Assembly: GCF_000826685.1 (NCBI RefSeq)
Contig: NZ_JROO01000046.1
Coordinates: 1-64,000, forward strand
Direction of reading: 5' to 3'
DNA from: Streptomonospora alba
GTDB lineage: Bacteria > Actinomycetota > Actinomycetes > Streptosporangiales > Streptosporangiaceae
DNA length: 64,000 bases
Positions 53,215 through 63,365 of this stretch are shown in pieces. The notes beneath the pieces are model-generated. The model saw only the letters and a program-made list of their open reading frames with translations, ran no database searches and had not been told where the DNA came from. Position 1 is the first letter of the stretch, and the number at the start of each line of letters is the position of its first letter. The position numbers were made by a program, and so were the translations under genes.

Positions 53215-53220
53215 TCCGGC

Positions 53221-53252
53221 GCGGGCGGCCGGTCCGCGGACCGGCCGCCCGC
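53221..53252. terminator. Strong palindromic terminator between npdG and the F420 oxidoreductase
   Basis: A fully self-complementary 32-nt palindrome can fold into a 14-bp stem with a 4-nt loop. It lies 6 nt after the npdG stop and 9 nt before the stop of the convergent gene, and should serve both. No T-tract. Confidence 0.8.
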
Positions 53253-53261
53253 CGAGCGCGG

Positions 53262-54299
53262 CTAAAGCATCGAACGCAGCTTCTCGATCAGCGTGACGGG
53301 GTCGTCGCCCACCGGCGTGACGTTGAGGTCGGTGACACCGGCCTCGCGGAAGGCGGCCACGCGCTCGCGGACGTAGGACTCGGGCCCGACCAGGTTGGTC
53401 AGCTCGACGAACTCGTCGGGCACCGCCGCGGCGGCCTCCTCCTTCTTGCCCTCCAGGTAGAGGTCCTGGATGCGCTCGGCGGCCTCCTCGAAGCCGTAGC
53501 GCTTGGCCACGTCGTTGTAGAAGTTCTTGCCCTTGGAGCCCATGCCGCCGACGTAGAGGGCGATCATCGGGCGCGTGAAGTCGGCGAGTTTGCGGGTCTC
53601 CTCGCCTTCGCCGATGGCCAGCAGGCCGCCCGCGGAGATCTGCAGCTCGCCCAGGGACGGATCGCGCTTGGCCTTGCCGCGGGCCAGCGACTCGCCCCAG
53701 ACGGTGTCGGCCTTCTCGGGGATGAACAGGTGGGGCAGCCAGCCGTCGGCGATCTCGGCGGTCATCGCCACGTTCTTCTCGCCGAGCGAGGCGACGAAGA
53801 CGGGCATGCTGCTGCGCACCGGGTGGTTGATGATCTTCAGCGGCTTGCCCAGGCCGGTGCCCTCTTCGGGCGGCAGCGGCAGGGTGTAGACGCGCCCGTC
53901 GTGGGTGACGCGCTCCTCGCGCGCCCAGACCTTGCGGCAGATCTCGATGACGTCGCGGGTGCGGCCCAGCGGCTTGGTGTAGGGCACGCCGTGCCAGCCC
54001 TCGATGACCTGGGGGCCGCTGGCGCCCAGCCCGAGCACGGCGCGGCCGTCGGAGAGGTAGTCCAGTCCGGCGGCGGTCTGCGCGATGAGGGTGGGTGTGC
54101 GGGTGTAGACGGGCAGGATCGCCGACCCGATGTTCACACGCTCGGTGCGTGCGGCGATGTAGCCCATCAGTGTGGGGCTGTCGTAGCCGTAGGCCTCGGC
54201 CACCCACACGGTGTCGAGCCCGACCTTCTCCAGCTCGACGACCCGGTCCACGGCCGGCTTCGCCTCGCCGGCGTACTGCAGCGGCATGGAGATGCGCAT
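53262..54299 (-). CDS. LLM-class F420-dependent oxidoreductase
   Basis: A 345-residue luciferase-like barrel protein. GLDTVWVAEAYGYDSPTLMGYIAART near 27-52, GLGASGPQVIEGWHGVPY near 92-109 and PVFVASLGEKNVAMTAEIADGWLP near 171 are features of the actinobacterial F420-dependent group resembling methylene-tetrahydromethanopterin reductase. The substrate is unknown. ATG 54299 has GGGAGG just upstream. Its location beside npdG supports F420 as cofactor. Confidence 0.88.
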   Translation of the reverse strand: MRISMPLQYAGEAKPAVDRVVELEKVGLDTVWVAEAYGYDSPTLMGYIAARTERVNIGSAILPVYTRTPTLIAQTAAGLDYLSDGRAVLGLGASGPQVIEGWHGVPYTKPLGRTRDVIEICRKVWAREERVTHDGRVYTLPLPPEEGTGLGKPLKIINHPVRSSMPVFVASLGEKNVAMTAEIADGWLPHLFIPEKADTVWGESLARGKAKRDPSLGELQISAGGLLAIGEGEETRKLADFTRPMIALYVGGMGSKGKNFYNDVAKRYGFEEAAERIQDLYLEGKKEEAAAAVPDEFVELTNLVGPESYVRERVAAFREAGVTDLNVTPVGDDPVTLIEKLRSML

Positions 54300-54421
54300 G
54301 GTGCCTCCCTCTGACTCGCGCGGCGCGGCGCGCACGGATGCCGCAACTCTACTACCGAGTAACTTGCCGTGGTCCCGGCGGTTCACCGGGCGCGCCGCCG
54401 CGGGGGGCGGGGTGAGGCGGT

Positions 54422-54447
54422 GCGCGCCGGGGCGGACCCCGGCGCGC
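54422..54447 (-). terminator. Hairpin terminator after panB
   Basis: A perfect 11-bp stem (54422-54432 with 54437-54447) has a 4-nt loop and begins 8 nt downstream of the panB stop codon. It separates panB from the F420 oxidoreductase on the same strand. Confidence 0.7.
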
Positions 54448-54455
54448 GGGCGCGC

Positions 54456-55298
<843 letters not shown>

Positions 55299-55473
55299 GG
55301 TGCTCTCCTCCGGATGTCTCGAAGCGCCGCTGGGGCGTCTCCGGACGGTGTCGGACGGACTCGGCGGTACTGGGCGCCGCCGGTTGGTTCATCATCCCAT
55401 AGCGGGATCCGCGGCTTTCACCCTGTCTCAACCTCGCGAGGGGCCCCGATCATCCCGGCCGACGCGGGCGTCG

Positions 55474-55510
55474 GGGCGGTACCGGGCGGTACCGGGCGGT
55501 ACCGGGCGGC
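55474..55510. repeat. 10-bp tandem repeat, three units plus a partial
   Basis: GGGCGGTACC is repeated exactly three times (55474-55503) and followed by GGGCGGC. Each unit carries GGTACC, so the array has evenly spaced palindromes one helical turn apart. Confidence 0.85.
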
Positions 55511-55680
55511 GCGGCGGGTCCGCAGCGGGGGAGAGGCGCGGGCATTGGGGCGGTGCGCCTCCGGCGGGGAACAAGGCCGCCGGTGTCCGAGAGCGGTATG
55601 GGGAGTGGAATGATTTCTGCGGGGCGCCGCACATTTATCTCGACATGAAGCGTCTTGCATGGCGATCTTGTAGGAGACGA

Positions 55681-55854
55681 ATGAATGAGCATGGCGCGGA
55701 GCGCCTCCGGTCGGACCGGGGGAGACGAATAGTGGGTGAATCGCCAGAATATGACCGACATGCGTACGCGTCTGGGTATATTGTCCTCCGGTTCCACGGA
55801 AGCCCGGCAAAGCGGCCGATCCCGCAGCCGCGGCACGCGGGCGGCCACTGTTGA
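55681..55854 (+). CDS. Possible small protein of unknown function
   Basis: A 57-residue candidate starting MNEHGAERLRSDRGRRIVG, with a good ribosome site (TAGGAG, 4 nt before the ATG). It is basic, with Tyr and His near its middle and a Pro/His-rich end. No family recognised and the GC-by-position pattern is weak, so this may be chance. It lies in the AT-richer gap upstream of the response regulator. Confidence 0.25.
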   Translation: MNEHGAERLRSDRGRRIVGESPEYDRHAYASGYIVLRFHGSPAKRPIPQPRHAGGHC

Positions 55855-56007
55855 AGCGCGCGGTAATGCCATAAACTGTTGCGCACAAACGACTCCGGAA
55901 CCATGCATCTCGCCCGTTGTTCGCGGGGTCATACACCCTGCGGGTTTCGCCGCCCTCCCGGCGAATAGCAGATGCCCGGCACATCGCGCCAGGAAGGGAA
56001 TTCCGTT

Positions 56008-56730
56008 GTGAGTGGGCACCCCCCAGCCCCGGACGCGGTCTACGCCGCGCCGACCCGGACCCAGGCTCCGCCCATCAAGGTGCTCGTCGTCGACGATCAC
56101 GCCTTCTTCCGGCGCGGACTGGTGTCCGTGCTCGACGACGAGCAGGACATCGACGTCGTGGGCGAGTCCGGTGACGGCGAGGACGCGGTGCGCACCGCCG
56201 CAGACCTGGTGCCCGACGTGGTGCTGATGGACGTGTGGATGCCCGGCAGCAGCGGCATCGACGCCTGCACCGGCATCAAGAGCGTGGTGCCCAGCGCCAA
56301 GATCGTGATGCTGACCATGAGCGACGAGGAGGACGACCTCTTCGAGGCGCTCAAGGCCGGGGCCACCGGCTATCTCCTCAAGGAGATCTCCGTCGACGAA
56401 CTGCCCGGTGCCGTGCGCGCCATCGCCAGCGGGCAGTCCTTCATCACCCCATCGATGGCCACCAAGCTCATCGGCGAGTTCACGGCCCTGGCCAAGAAGG
56501 ACGGCGGACGCGCCCGCCGCATCCCCGCCCCGCAGCTGACCGGACGCGAGACCGAGGTGCTGCGCCGGGTGGCGCGCTGCCTCAACAACAAGGAGATCGC
56601 CGAGGAGCTGTTCATCTCCGAGCACACGGTGAAGAACCACGTCCGCAACATCCTGGAGAAGCTGCAACTGCACTCCCGCACCGAGGCCGCGGTCTATGCG
56701 GTGCGCGAGAAGTTCCTCGACGCCGATTAG
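56008..56730 (+). CDS. NarL/LuxR-type response regulator
   Basis: A 240-residue two-component response regulator. The receiver domain spans about 23-140 with acidic pair D29-D30, phosphoacceptor D75 (VVLMDVWMPG), TMS near 105 and the conserved Lys in GYLLKE near 125. The LuxR-type helix-turn-helix runs from about 175, with LTGRETEVLRRVARCLNNKEIAEELFISEHTVKNHVRNILEKL. GTG 56008 follows AGGAAGGGA; the earlier ATG at 55972 has no ribosome site. No sensor kinase is adjacent, so it is an orphan here. Its target is unknown. Confidence 0.9.
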   Translation: MSGHPPAPDAVYAAPTRTQAPPIKVLVVDDHAFFRRGLVSVLDDEQDIDVVGESGDGEDAVRTAADLVPDVVLMDVWMPGSSGIDACTGIKSVVPSAKIVMLTMSDEEDDLFEALKAGATGYLLKEISVDELPGAVRAIASGQSFITPSMATKLIGEFTALAKKDGGRARRIPAPQLTGRETEVLRRVARCLNNKEIAEELFISEHTVKNHVRNILEKLQLHSRTEAAVYAVREKFLDAD

Positions 56731-56760
56731 ACCGCCGAGCGTCGCGGCGCGGACGCCGAG

Positions 56761-56791
56761 CGGGCCCCGCACCCGGCGGGTGCGGGGCCCG
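56761..56791. terminator. Strong hairpin terminator between response regulator and glnA2
   Basis: A perfect 14-bp stem (56761-56774 with 56778-56791) has a 3-nt loop. It lies 31 nt from each of the two convergent stop codons and should serve both directions. No T-tract. Confidence 0.8.
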
Positions 56792-56821
56792 TGACGGCTT
56801 GCGCGGGGGCGCGGAGAGGAC

Positions 56822-58183
56822 TCAGAGCGTGGGCAGGTAGCGCTCCAGCTCGTAGGGGGTCACCTGGCGCCGGTAGGACTCCCACTCCGCCTTCTTGTTG
56901 CGCAGGAAGAAGTCGAAGACGTGCTCGCCCAGCGTCTCGGCGACCAGTTCGCTGCTCTCCATCGCCCGGATCGCCTCGTCCAGGCTCTGGGGCAGCGGCG
57001 CGATCCCCAGCGCCCGCCGCTCGGAGTCGGTCAGCGCCCACACGTCGTCCTCGGCGCCGGGCGGCAGCTCGTAGCCCTCCTCGATCCCCTTCAGGCCGGC
57101 GGCCAGAATCATCGCGTAGGCGAGGTAGGGGTTGCAGGCGGTGTCGACCGAGCGGAACTCGATCCGGCTGGAGTTGCTCTTGTTGGGCTTGTACATCGGC
57201 ACCCGCACCAGCGCCGAGCGGTTGTTGTGGCCCCAGCAGACATAGGCCGGGGCCTCGCCGCCGGCGCCGGCCGAGGCGGCGGCGTTGTCCCACAGCCGCT
57301 TGTAGGAGTTCACCCACTGGTTGCACACCGCGGTGATCTCGGCGGAGTGGCGCAGCAGCCCGGCGATGAAGCCGCGGCCGACCTTGGACATCTGGTATTC
57401 GGCGCCCGCCTCGTAGAACGCGTTGCGCTCGCCCTCGAACAGCGACATGTGGGTGTGCATGCCCGAGCCCGGGTGCTCGGTGAAGGGCTTGGGCATGAAG
57501 GTGGCGTAGACGCCCTGCTCCATCGCCACCTCCTTCATGACCAGCCGGAAGGTCATGATGTTGTCGGCGGTGGTCAGCGCGTCGGCATAGCGCAGGTCGA
57601 TCTCCTGCTGGCCGGGGCCGCCCTCGTGGTGGCTGAACTCCACCGAGATGCCCATGGCCTCCAGCATGTTGATCGCGTTGCGCCGGAAGTCGTGGGCGCT
57701 GTTGTGCGGCGTGTGGTCGAAGTAGCCGCCGGAGTCGTTGGGCTCGGGGCGCTCGCCGTGCTCGGGCTTGCTCTTCAGCAGGTAGAACTCGATCTCGGGG
57801 TGGGTGTAGAAGGTGAAACCGAGATCGGAGGCCTTGCTCAGCTGGCGCTTGAGCACGTGGCGGGGGTCGGCGTAGCTGGGGCTGCCGTCGGGCATCAGGA
57901 TGTCGCAGTACATCCGCGCCGTGCCGTGCGGCTCGTTGCGCCAGGGCAGCACCTGGAACGTCGAGGGATCGGGCTGGGCGAGCATGTCGGCCTCGTACAC
58001 CCGGGCGAACCCTTCGATGGCCGATCCGTCGAACCCGATGCCCTCGGTGAAGGCGGCCTCAAGCTCGGCCGGGGCGACGGCGACCGACTTGAGGTAACCG
58101 AGTACATCGGTGAACCACAGTCGCACGAACCGGATATCGCGCTCCTCCAGAGTACGGAGCACGAACTCCTGCTGTCGGTTCAC
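56822..58183 (-). CDS. glnA2: GlnA2-type glutamine synthetase family protein (gamma-glutamylpolyamine synthetase-like)
   Basis: A 453-residue glutamine-synthetase-fold enzyme. FVLRTLEERDIRFVRLWFTDVLGYLKSVAVAP opens it, IGFDGSAIEGFARVYEADM follows, and EIEFYLL, PGSGMHTHMS and NNRSALVRVP hold metal, ATP and glutamate residues. It closely resembles the actinobacterial GlnA2 group; Streptomyces GlnA2 was shown to glutamylate polyamines rather than ammonia. Whether this one makes glutamine is not settled by sequence. GTG 58183 has AGGAAGG 6 nt upstream. It is divergent from nadE. Confidence 0.88.
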   Translation of the reverse strand: MNRQQEFVLRTLEERDIRFVRLWFTDVLGYLKSVAVAPAELEAAFTEGIGFDGSAIEGFARVYEADMLAQPDPSTFQVLPWRNEPHGTARMYCDILMPDGSPSYADPRHVLKRQLSKASDLGFTFYTHPEIEFYLLKSKPEHGERPEPNDSGGYFDHTPHNSAHDFRRNAINMLEAMGISVEFSHHEGGPGQQEIDLRYADALTTADNIMTFRLVMKEVAMEQGVYATFMPKPFTEHPGSGMHTHMSLFEGERNAFYEAGAEYQMSKVGRGFIAGLLRHSAEITAVCNQWVNSYKRLWDNAAASAGAGGEAPAYVCWGHNNRSALVRVPMYKPNKSNSSRIEFRSVDTACNPYLAYAMILAAGLKGIEEGYELPPGAEDDVWALTDSERRALGIAPLPQSLDEAIRAMESSELVAETLGEHVFDFFLRNKKAEWESYRRQVTPYELERYLPTL

Positions 58184-58230
58184 GGTCCACCTTCCTCGTC
58201 GTGGTGCACGCGGCCGCGCCGCCTGCCGCG

Positions 58231-58276
58231 GTTTCCTACCGCCAGTGTGCACGTCGCAGGTTTCCGGCGCATTAAC
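58231..58276 (-). promoter_or_regulatory. Possible GlnR-like site upstream of glnA2
   Basis: On the minus strand GTTAA (58276-58272) is followed after 7 nt by GAAAC (58264-58260), and a second GAAAC lies at 58235-58231. Actinobacterial GlnR boxes have GTnAC and GAAAC half-sites about 11 nt apart; here the spacing is 12 and the first half-site imperfect. The call is tentative. Confidence 0.2.
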
Positions 58277-58376
58277 GCAGCTCGCGCCCTCCGCCCGCGC
58301 CACAGTGTACGCAGTCTCACGTCGCGGACCCACTGCTGAGCGGGGAGCGGAGCGCCGCGCGGGGCGGCCCACCGAC

Positions 58377-58382
58377 TAGTCT
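58377..58382 (+). promoter_or_regulatory. Leaderless -10 box for nadE
   Basis: TAGTCT is followed by 6 nt and then GTG 58389. No Shine-Dalgarno sequence is present, so nadE is probably transcribed from its start codon. Confidence 0.6.
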
Positions 58383-58388
58383 CGAAGC

Positions 58389-60173
58389 GTGGCTCAGCTC
58401 AGAATCGCGATGGCGCAAGTGAACCCGACCGTCGGCGACCTCGACGGCAACAGCCGCATCGTCGTGGACTACGCCCGGCGCGCCCACGAGGCGGGCGCGC
58501 ACCTGGCCGTGTTCCCCGAACTCATGGTGACCGGCTACCCGGTCGAGGACCTCGCCCTGCGCAACTCCTTCGTGTCGGCCTCGGTCAAGGCCGTGGCCGC
58601 GCTCGCCGAGCGCCTGGCCGAGGAGGGGCTGGGCGAGCTTCCCGTGGGGGTGGGCTATCTCAGCCGCCGCGTGGGCGTGGGGGAGCGCTACGGCCAGCCC
58701 GCCGGGACCCCGCAGAACGCCTTCGCGCTGCTGTACCGCGGACGCGTCGAGATCACCTCCGCCAAGCACCACCTGCCCAACTACGGCGTCTTCGACGAGT
58801 TCCGCAACTTCGTCCCCGGCGAGACGCTGCCGGTGGTCCGGTTGCACGGCGTCGACGTCGCCTTCGCCGTCTGCGAGGACCTCTGGCAGGGCGGCGGACC
58901 GGTCGCCGCGGCCCGGCGGGCGCGCGCCGGCCTGCTCGTGACGCTCAACGCCTCGCCCTATGAGCGCGACAAGGACAACGTCCGCATGGAGCTGTGCCAG
59001 CGCCGCGCCCGCGAGATGGGCGCCGCGGTGGGCTACGTGAACATGAGCGGCGGCCAGGACGAGCTGATCTTCGACGGCGACTCGCTGATCGTCGACGCCG
59101 AGGGCGAGCTGATCGCGCGGGCGCCGAAGTTCGAAGAGGACCTGTTCGTCACCGATCTGGCGCTGCCTGCCGCCGACGACACGGCCGCGGGGCAGGAGCC
59201 GCGCTCCGAGGAGCCCGGTGAGGCCGTCGACGGCGTGCGGGTGGTGCGCCATCTGCACTCGGCCGAGCCCGTCGCGTCTTACGCCCCCGATCCTCCGGTA
59301 CTCACCCCGCGGGCGGACCCCTCCACCGATGTCGGCGATGTCTACCGCGCGCTGGTGGTGGGTGTGCGCGACTACGCGCGCAAGAACGGCTTCGGGTCGG
59401 TGGCGCTCGCGCTCTCCGGCGGTATCGACTCCGCGCTGGCCACGACCGTGGCCGTGGACGCGCTGGGCGGCGACCGCGTCCACGTGCTGCTGCTGCCCAG
59501 CAAGTACTCCAGCGACCACTCGGTCTCCGACGCCGAGGACCTGGTCAAGCGCCAGGGCATCACGGCGCGGACGGTGGCCATCGCCCCGATCGTGGCGGCC
59601 TTCGAGGAGAGCATGCCCCTGGAGGGCCTGGCCGCGGAGAACCTCCAGGCGCGGGTGCGCGGCACCCTGCTGATGGGCCTGTCCAACCAGGAGGGCCACC
59701 TGGTGCTGGCCACCGGCAACAAGAGCGAGCTGGCCACCGGCTACTCCACCCTCTACGGCGACTCGGTCGGCGGATTCGCGCCGATCAAGGACTGCTGGAA
59801 GTCGCTCGTGTGGGAGCTGGCGCGCTGGCGCAACGCCGAGGCCGAGCGCACCGGCGCTGTGGCGCCGATCCCGGAGAACTCCATCGCCAAGCCGCCGAGC
59901 GCCGAGCTGCGCCCCGGCCAGGTCGACACCGACTCGCTGCCGGACTACGACCTGCTCGACGGGCTGCTGGACGCCTACATCGGCACCGACAAGGGGATGC
60001 GGGAGCTGGCCATCGACGGTTACGACCCCGAGCTGGTCCAGCGGGTCATCCGCATGGTCGACAAGGCCGAGTACAAGCGCCGCCAGTACCCGCCGGGCCC
60101 CAAGATCAGCTCCCGCAACTTCGGCCGCGACCGCCGCCTGCCGATTACCAACCGCTGGACGCCCCGGGCCTGA
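58389..60173 (+). CDS. nadE: Glutamine-dependent NAD+ synthetase
   Basis: A 594-residue two-domain enzyme that amidates nicotinic acid adenine dinucleotide to NAD+. The N-terminal nitrilase-type glutaminase has E44, K126 (AKHHLPNYG) and C162 (VCEDLW). The C-terminal synthetase has the PP-loop ALSGGIDSALATT near 340 and ATGNKSELATGYSTLYGD near 440. KISSRNFGRDRRLPITNRW ends the protein as in relatives. The linker (about 255-310) is acidic. GTG 58389 is set by the leaderless -10 box. Confidence 0.95.
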   Translation: MAQLRIAMAQVNPTVGDLDGNSRIVVDYARRAHEAGAHLAVFPELMVTGYPVEDLALRNSFVSASVKAVAALAERLAEEGLGELPVGVGYLSRRVGVGERYGQPAGTPQNAFALLYRGRVEITSAKHHLPNYGVFDEFRNFVPGETLPVVRLHGVDVAFAVCEDLWQGGGPVAAARRARAGLLVTLNASPYERDKDNVRMELCQRRAREMGAAVGYVNMSGGQDELIFDGDSLIVDAEGELIARAPKFEEDLFVTDLALPAADDTAAGQEPRSEEPGEAVDGVRVVRHLHSAEPVASYAPDPPVLTPRADPSTDVGDVYRALVVGVRDYARKNGFGSVALALSGGIDSALATTVAVDALGGDRVHVLLLPSKYSSDHSVSDAEDLVKRQGITARTVAIAPIVAAFEESMPLEGLAAENLQARVRGTLLMGLSNQEGHLVLATGNKSELATGYSTLYGDSVGGFAPIKDCWKSLVWELARWRNAEAERTGAVAPIPENSIAKPPSAELRPGQVDTDSLPDYDLLDGLLDAYIGTDKGMRELAIDGYDPELVQRVIRMVDKAEYKRRQYPPGPKISSRNFGRDRRLPITNRWTPRA

Positions 60174-60323
60174 GGGCGGGCGCGGCCGGGACGCAGAGGG
60201 CGGGCCGCACCCGTGGTTGGGTCGGGCGCCGGTCCCGCGGTGCCCGGGGTCGCGCTTTCGGCCGCAGCGTCGCCCGGTTCCCTTCCGGGCGGGGCGCTTG
60301 CGCGCCGCCGATCCGTGGGCCGG

Positions 60324-63300
60324 TCAGACCAGTCCCAGCTCGTGGGCCCGAGCGCCCGCGCTGGCGCGGTTGGGCAGATCCAACTTGGCCAGGATGTGGG
60401 AGACGTGCACGCTGGCGGTCTTGGGCGCGATGAACAGCTCCTCGGCGATACCGGCGTTGGTGTGACCGCGGGCGAGCAGCCGCAGCACCTCGGCCTCCCG
60501 CGGGGTCAGCCCGGCAGGCGGGCCCGCCGGGGCCGTACCGCCGCCCGAGCCGCCGTCGTCCAACGCCACCCCGGCCCGCCGCGCCAGCTCGCGTGCGCGC
60601 CCCTCCAGCACCGCGGCACCGTGCTCGGCGGCGCGCTTGGCGACCTCCCGCAGCGGATCGCCCACCTGCGCGCCGCGGTCGGCGGCCAGCGAGGACTCCG
60701 CCGCCAGCAGCAGCGCCTCGGCCCGGTGCAGCGGCATGGCGACCTCGTTCCACGCCTCGACGGCAGCGGACCAGGCCGCGGCGGCGTCGGCGGCACCGTC
60801 CGGGCTCGGATCGCCCGCAGACGAGGCCAGCCGGGCGCGCACGGTGGCTTGGAACGCGGACTGGACGGGGCCGTCGATCCGCAGGCGCTCGGCGAAGCCC
60901 GCGACGGCCGCGCGCACCCCGGTCGCGTCCGGGCCGCCCGCGGGCAGCCCGGCGGCCTGGCGCAGCGTCTCGGCGATGCGGTCCAGCACCACCCACCCGT
61001 AGCCGGGCGACCGGTCGAAGTCGATGCGCGCCAGGGCGAGGCCGGCCAGCTCCAGCGCGCGGGCGAAGTCGCGCTCGGCCGTGTGAAGGTCGATCAGCGC
61101 GGCGGCGCTGAGCTGCATGGTGTGGATGCGGGAGTTGCCGGAGAGCCGGTCGGGACCGAGGTCGGCCGCGCCGCGCCTGGCCCCCGCCACATCGCCCTGG
61201 GCCAGGGCCGCGCGCACGTCCACGGTGGTCAGATATACCCGGTGGGCCGGTGAGGGAGACCAGGCCAGGCTGGCGCGCACCTTCTCCCGGCTGCCCGCGA
61301 GGTCGCCCATGTCGAACCGGGTCTCGGCGATGTTCAACGCGACGAAGGGGCCGCTGGCGCTCATCAGCCCGAGCTCGCGGAGCCGGTCCATGGCGGCGCC
61401 GAGCTGGAGGAGGGCCTCCTCGTGCATGCCCCGCTCCCGCATGTAGTGGGCGAGGTTGGCCATGCCGCGGGACTCCAGCGAGGGGTCCTGCAACCGCTTC
61501 GCCAGCTCCAGGCCGCGCTCCAGGATCGCCCTGCCTTCCTCGAATTCGCCCTCGTTCATGCGGCAGGTGCCCAAGGTCAGCAGTGCGTCGGATTCGGCGC
61601 AGGTGTCGCCGCCCTCGTGCGAGCACCGGATCGCCTCGGCCGCGAGCTCGGTCGCACTCAGCCCGATGGGCGAGTCGCCGCGTATCCGGTCCGCCGCCGG
61701 CTGCCGGGCGGCGAACGAATCCTCCTGGTGCAGCATGGCCTCGCGTGCGAGCAGCGAGAGCACGAACCCGTACCCGGGGTCGTGGGAGGGGTGCACGGCC
61801 ATGGCCTCGACGAGGTCGGCGACCCCGTCGCCGTCGGAGATCTGGGTCCGTGCCTGGCCGCGGCGGCGGAGCAGGACGGCGCGGTCGACACGGCTGCGCT
61901 CATCGTCGGCGTCGCCGGGGATCTCGGCGAGGCCCGCGTCGCACAGGGCGCGCGCCCGGAAGAAGTCGCCGCTCTCCAGGGCCGCGGCGGCGGCCCGCGC
62001 GACGATCTGGGGGTGGCCGTGTCCCTCGACCCGCTCCACGGCGTCGGGTACGCGCTCCCAATACTCCAGGACGCGTTCGAGCATGCGCAGCTCCTCGGCG
62101 AAGGCGAGCGTCTCCGACGCCCGCACCGCCGCCCACCATGCGGCGCTGAGGGCGCGCGCCAGGTCGTGGCCCGAGTAGTAGTGGTGGGCCTGCTCGGCGG
62201 CGAGGCGGTGGAAGGGCACGGCTTGGGGCAGGGCGTCCAGAGCCTCGGCGAAGCGCAGGTGCAGCCGGGTGTGCTGGCCGGGCAGCAGCTCGTCGTGCAC
62301 CGCTTCACGCAGCAGGGCGTGTCGGAAGCGGTAGCCGGTCCCGTCGACGCGCAGCACGTTGGCGTCGACCAGGGCGCGCAGCGCGGCGGTGAGGTCGTTG
62401 TCGGTGAGCCCGGCGACGTGGGCCAGCAGGTCGTGCTCGATGTGGGCGGCGCTGACGGCGCCGATGGAGGCCACGCGCAGAACGTCGCGGTGGGCCTCGT
62501 CGAGCCCGTCCAGCGAGGCCAGCAGGAGCTCGCGGGGCCGTTCGGGCAGGCCCGCGCCGAGGAAGCCGCTCTGGCCGGCCAGTGATTCCACGAAAAGCGG
62601 ATTGCCGCCGGTGCGGTCGAACAGGGCGGCGGCTTCGTCCGGCGCCAGCTCGCAGCCGCGGACCGCGGCAGCCTGTTCGGCGGCTTCCTCGGGGCCGAGC
62701 GGCTCCAGTTCCAGGCGGGTGACCGAGGGCAGCCGCTCCAGCTCGAGCAGCAGGCGGCGCAGCGGGTGGCCGCGGTGGAGGTCGTCGCTGCGGTAGGTGG
62801 CGACGATCAGCACGGCGGCGGTGTCGAGATTGCGCAGCAGGAACACCAGCAGGTCGCGGGTGGCGGTGTCGGCCCAGTGCAGGTCCTCGATGACCACCGT
62901 CAGCCCGTCGTCTCCGGCGACCGCGGTCAACAGGCGCAGCACCTGTTCGAACAACAGGCCGCGTGCCTCGCGGCGGTCCTCGGGAGGCGGGCCGAGCTCG
63001 GGCAGCAGGCGGGCGAGTTCCTGGGCGGCGAGGGGACGGTGGGCGTTGTCGGCGGCGCCGCGCTGGGCCAGGGCGTCGAAGACTCCGCGGCCGTGGTCGC
63101 GCAGGATCTGCCGCAGCACGGCGACGAACGGCGCGAAGGGAAGGCCGTCGACGCCCAGCTCCAGGCACCCGCCGGCGACCACGCGCCCGCCCGCGACGCG
63201 GTCGGTGAGCTCCGCGATCAGCCGGGTCTTGCCGACCCCGGCGTCGCCGCCCACGAGTATCGTCGCCGCACCCGCCCCGGAGCGCGCACTGTGCGCGTGG

Positions 63301-63365
63301 TCGAGGAGCATGCGGAGTTCCTGCTGGCGCCCGATGAACACAGGGCTGGAGCCGACCGGCGTCAT
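60324..63365 (-). CDS. Large LuxR-family (LAL) ATPase transcriptional regulator
   Basis: A 1013-residue regulator. FIGRQQELRMLLDHAHSAR opens the ATPase module, with Walker A GDAGVGKT at 40-47 and Walker B LTVVIEDLHWAD near 176; a winged-helix part follows, then about 500 residues of TPR-like helical repeats. The C-terminal LuxR helix-turn-helix (about 945-1010) has LTPREAEVLRLLARGHTNAGIAEELFIAPKTASVHVSHIL. Such LAL proteins bind ATP and an unknown inducer and activate transcription. ATG 63365 follows a CATACT -10 box by 7 nt. No biosynthetic cluster is adjacent to name its target. Confidence 0.88.
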   Translation of the reverse strand: MTPVGSSPVFIGRQQELRMLLDHAHSARSGAGAATILVGGDAGVGKTRLIAELTDRVAGGRVVAGGCLELGVDGLPFAPFVAVLRQILRDHGRGVFDALAQRGAADNAHRPLAAQELARLLPELGPPPEDRREARGLLFEQVLRLLTAVAGDDGLTVVIEDLHWADTATRDLLVFLLRNLDTAAVLIVATYRSDDLHRGHPLRRLLLELERLPSVTRLELEPLGPEEAAEQAAAVRGCELAPDEAAALFDRTGGNPLFVESLAGQSGFLGAGLPERPRELLLASLDGLDEAHRDVLRVASIGAVSAAHIEHDLLAHVAGLTDNDLTAALRALVDANVLRVDGTGYRFRHALLREAVHDELLPGQHTRLHLRFAEALDALPQAVPFHRLAAEQAHHYYSGHDLARALSAAWWAAVRASETLAFAEELRMLERVLEYWERVPDAVERVEGHGHPQIVARAAAAALESGDFFRARALCDAGLAEIPGDADDERSRVDRAVLLRRRGQARTQISDGDGVADLVEAMAVHPSHDPGYGFVLSLLAREAMLHQEDSFAARQPAADRIRGDSPIGLSATELAAEAIRCSHEGGDTCAESDALLTLGTCRMNEGEFEEGRAILERGLELAKRLQDPSLESRGMANLAHYMRERGMHEEALLQLGAAMDRLRELGLMSASGPFVALNIAETRFDMGDLAGSREKVRASLAWSPSPAHRVYLTTVDVRAALAQGDVAGARRGAADLGPDRLSGNSRIHTMQLSAAALIDLHTAERDFARALELAGLALARIDFDRSPGYGWVVLDRIAETLRQAAGLPAGGPDATGVRAAVAGFAERLRIDGPVQSAFQATVRARLASSAGDPSPDGAADAAAAWSAAVEAWNEVAMPLHRAEALLLAAESSLAADRGAQVGDPLREVAKRAAEHGAAVLEGRARELARRAGVALDDGGSGGGTAPAGPPAGLTPREAEVLRLLARGHTNAGIAEELFIAPKTASVHVSHILAKLDLPNRASAGARAHELGLV

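Larger units (their letters stand above)
55299..56007. other. Long, partly less GC-rich intergenic region
   Basis: About 710 nt between divergent panB and the response regulator. It holds the panB promoter region, a 10-bp tandem repeat (55474-55510), a small candidate gene (55681-55854) and an unusually AT-richer stretch from about 55600 to 55960. The lower GC contrasts with both neighbours and may mark old inserted DNA or a large regulatory region for the response regulator. Confidence 0.4.
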
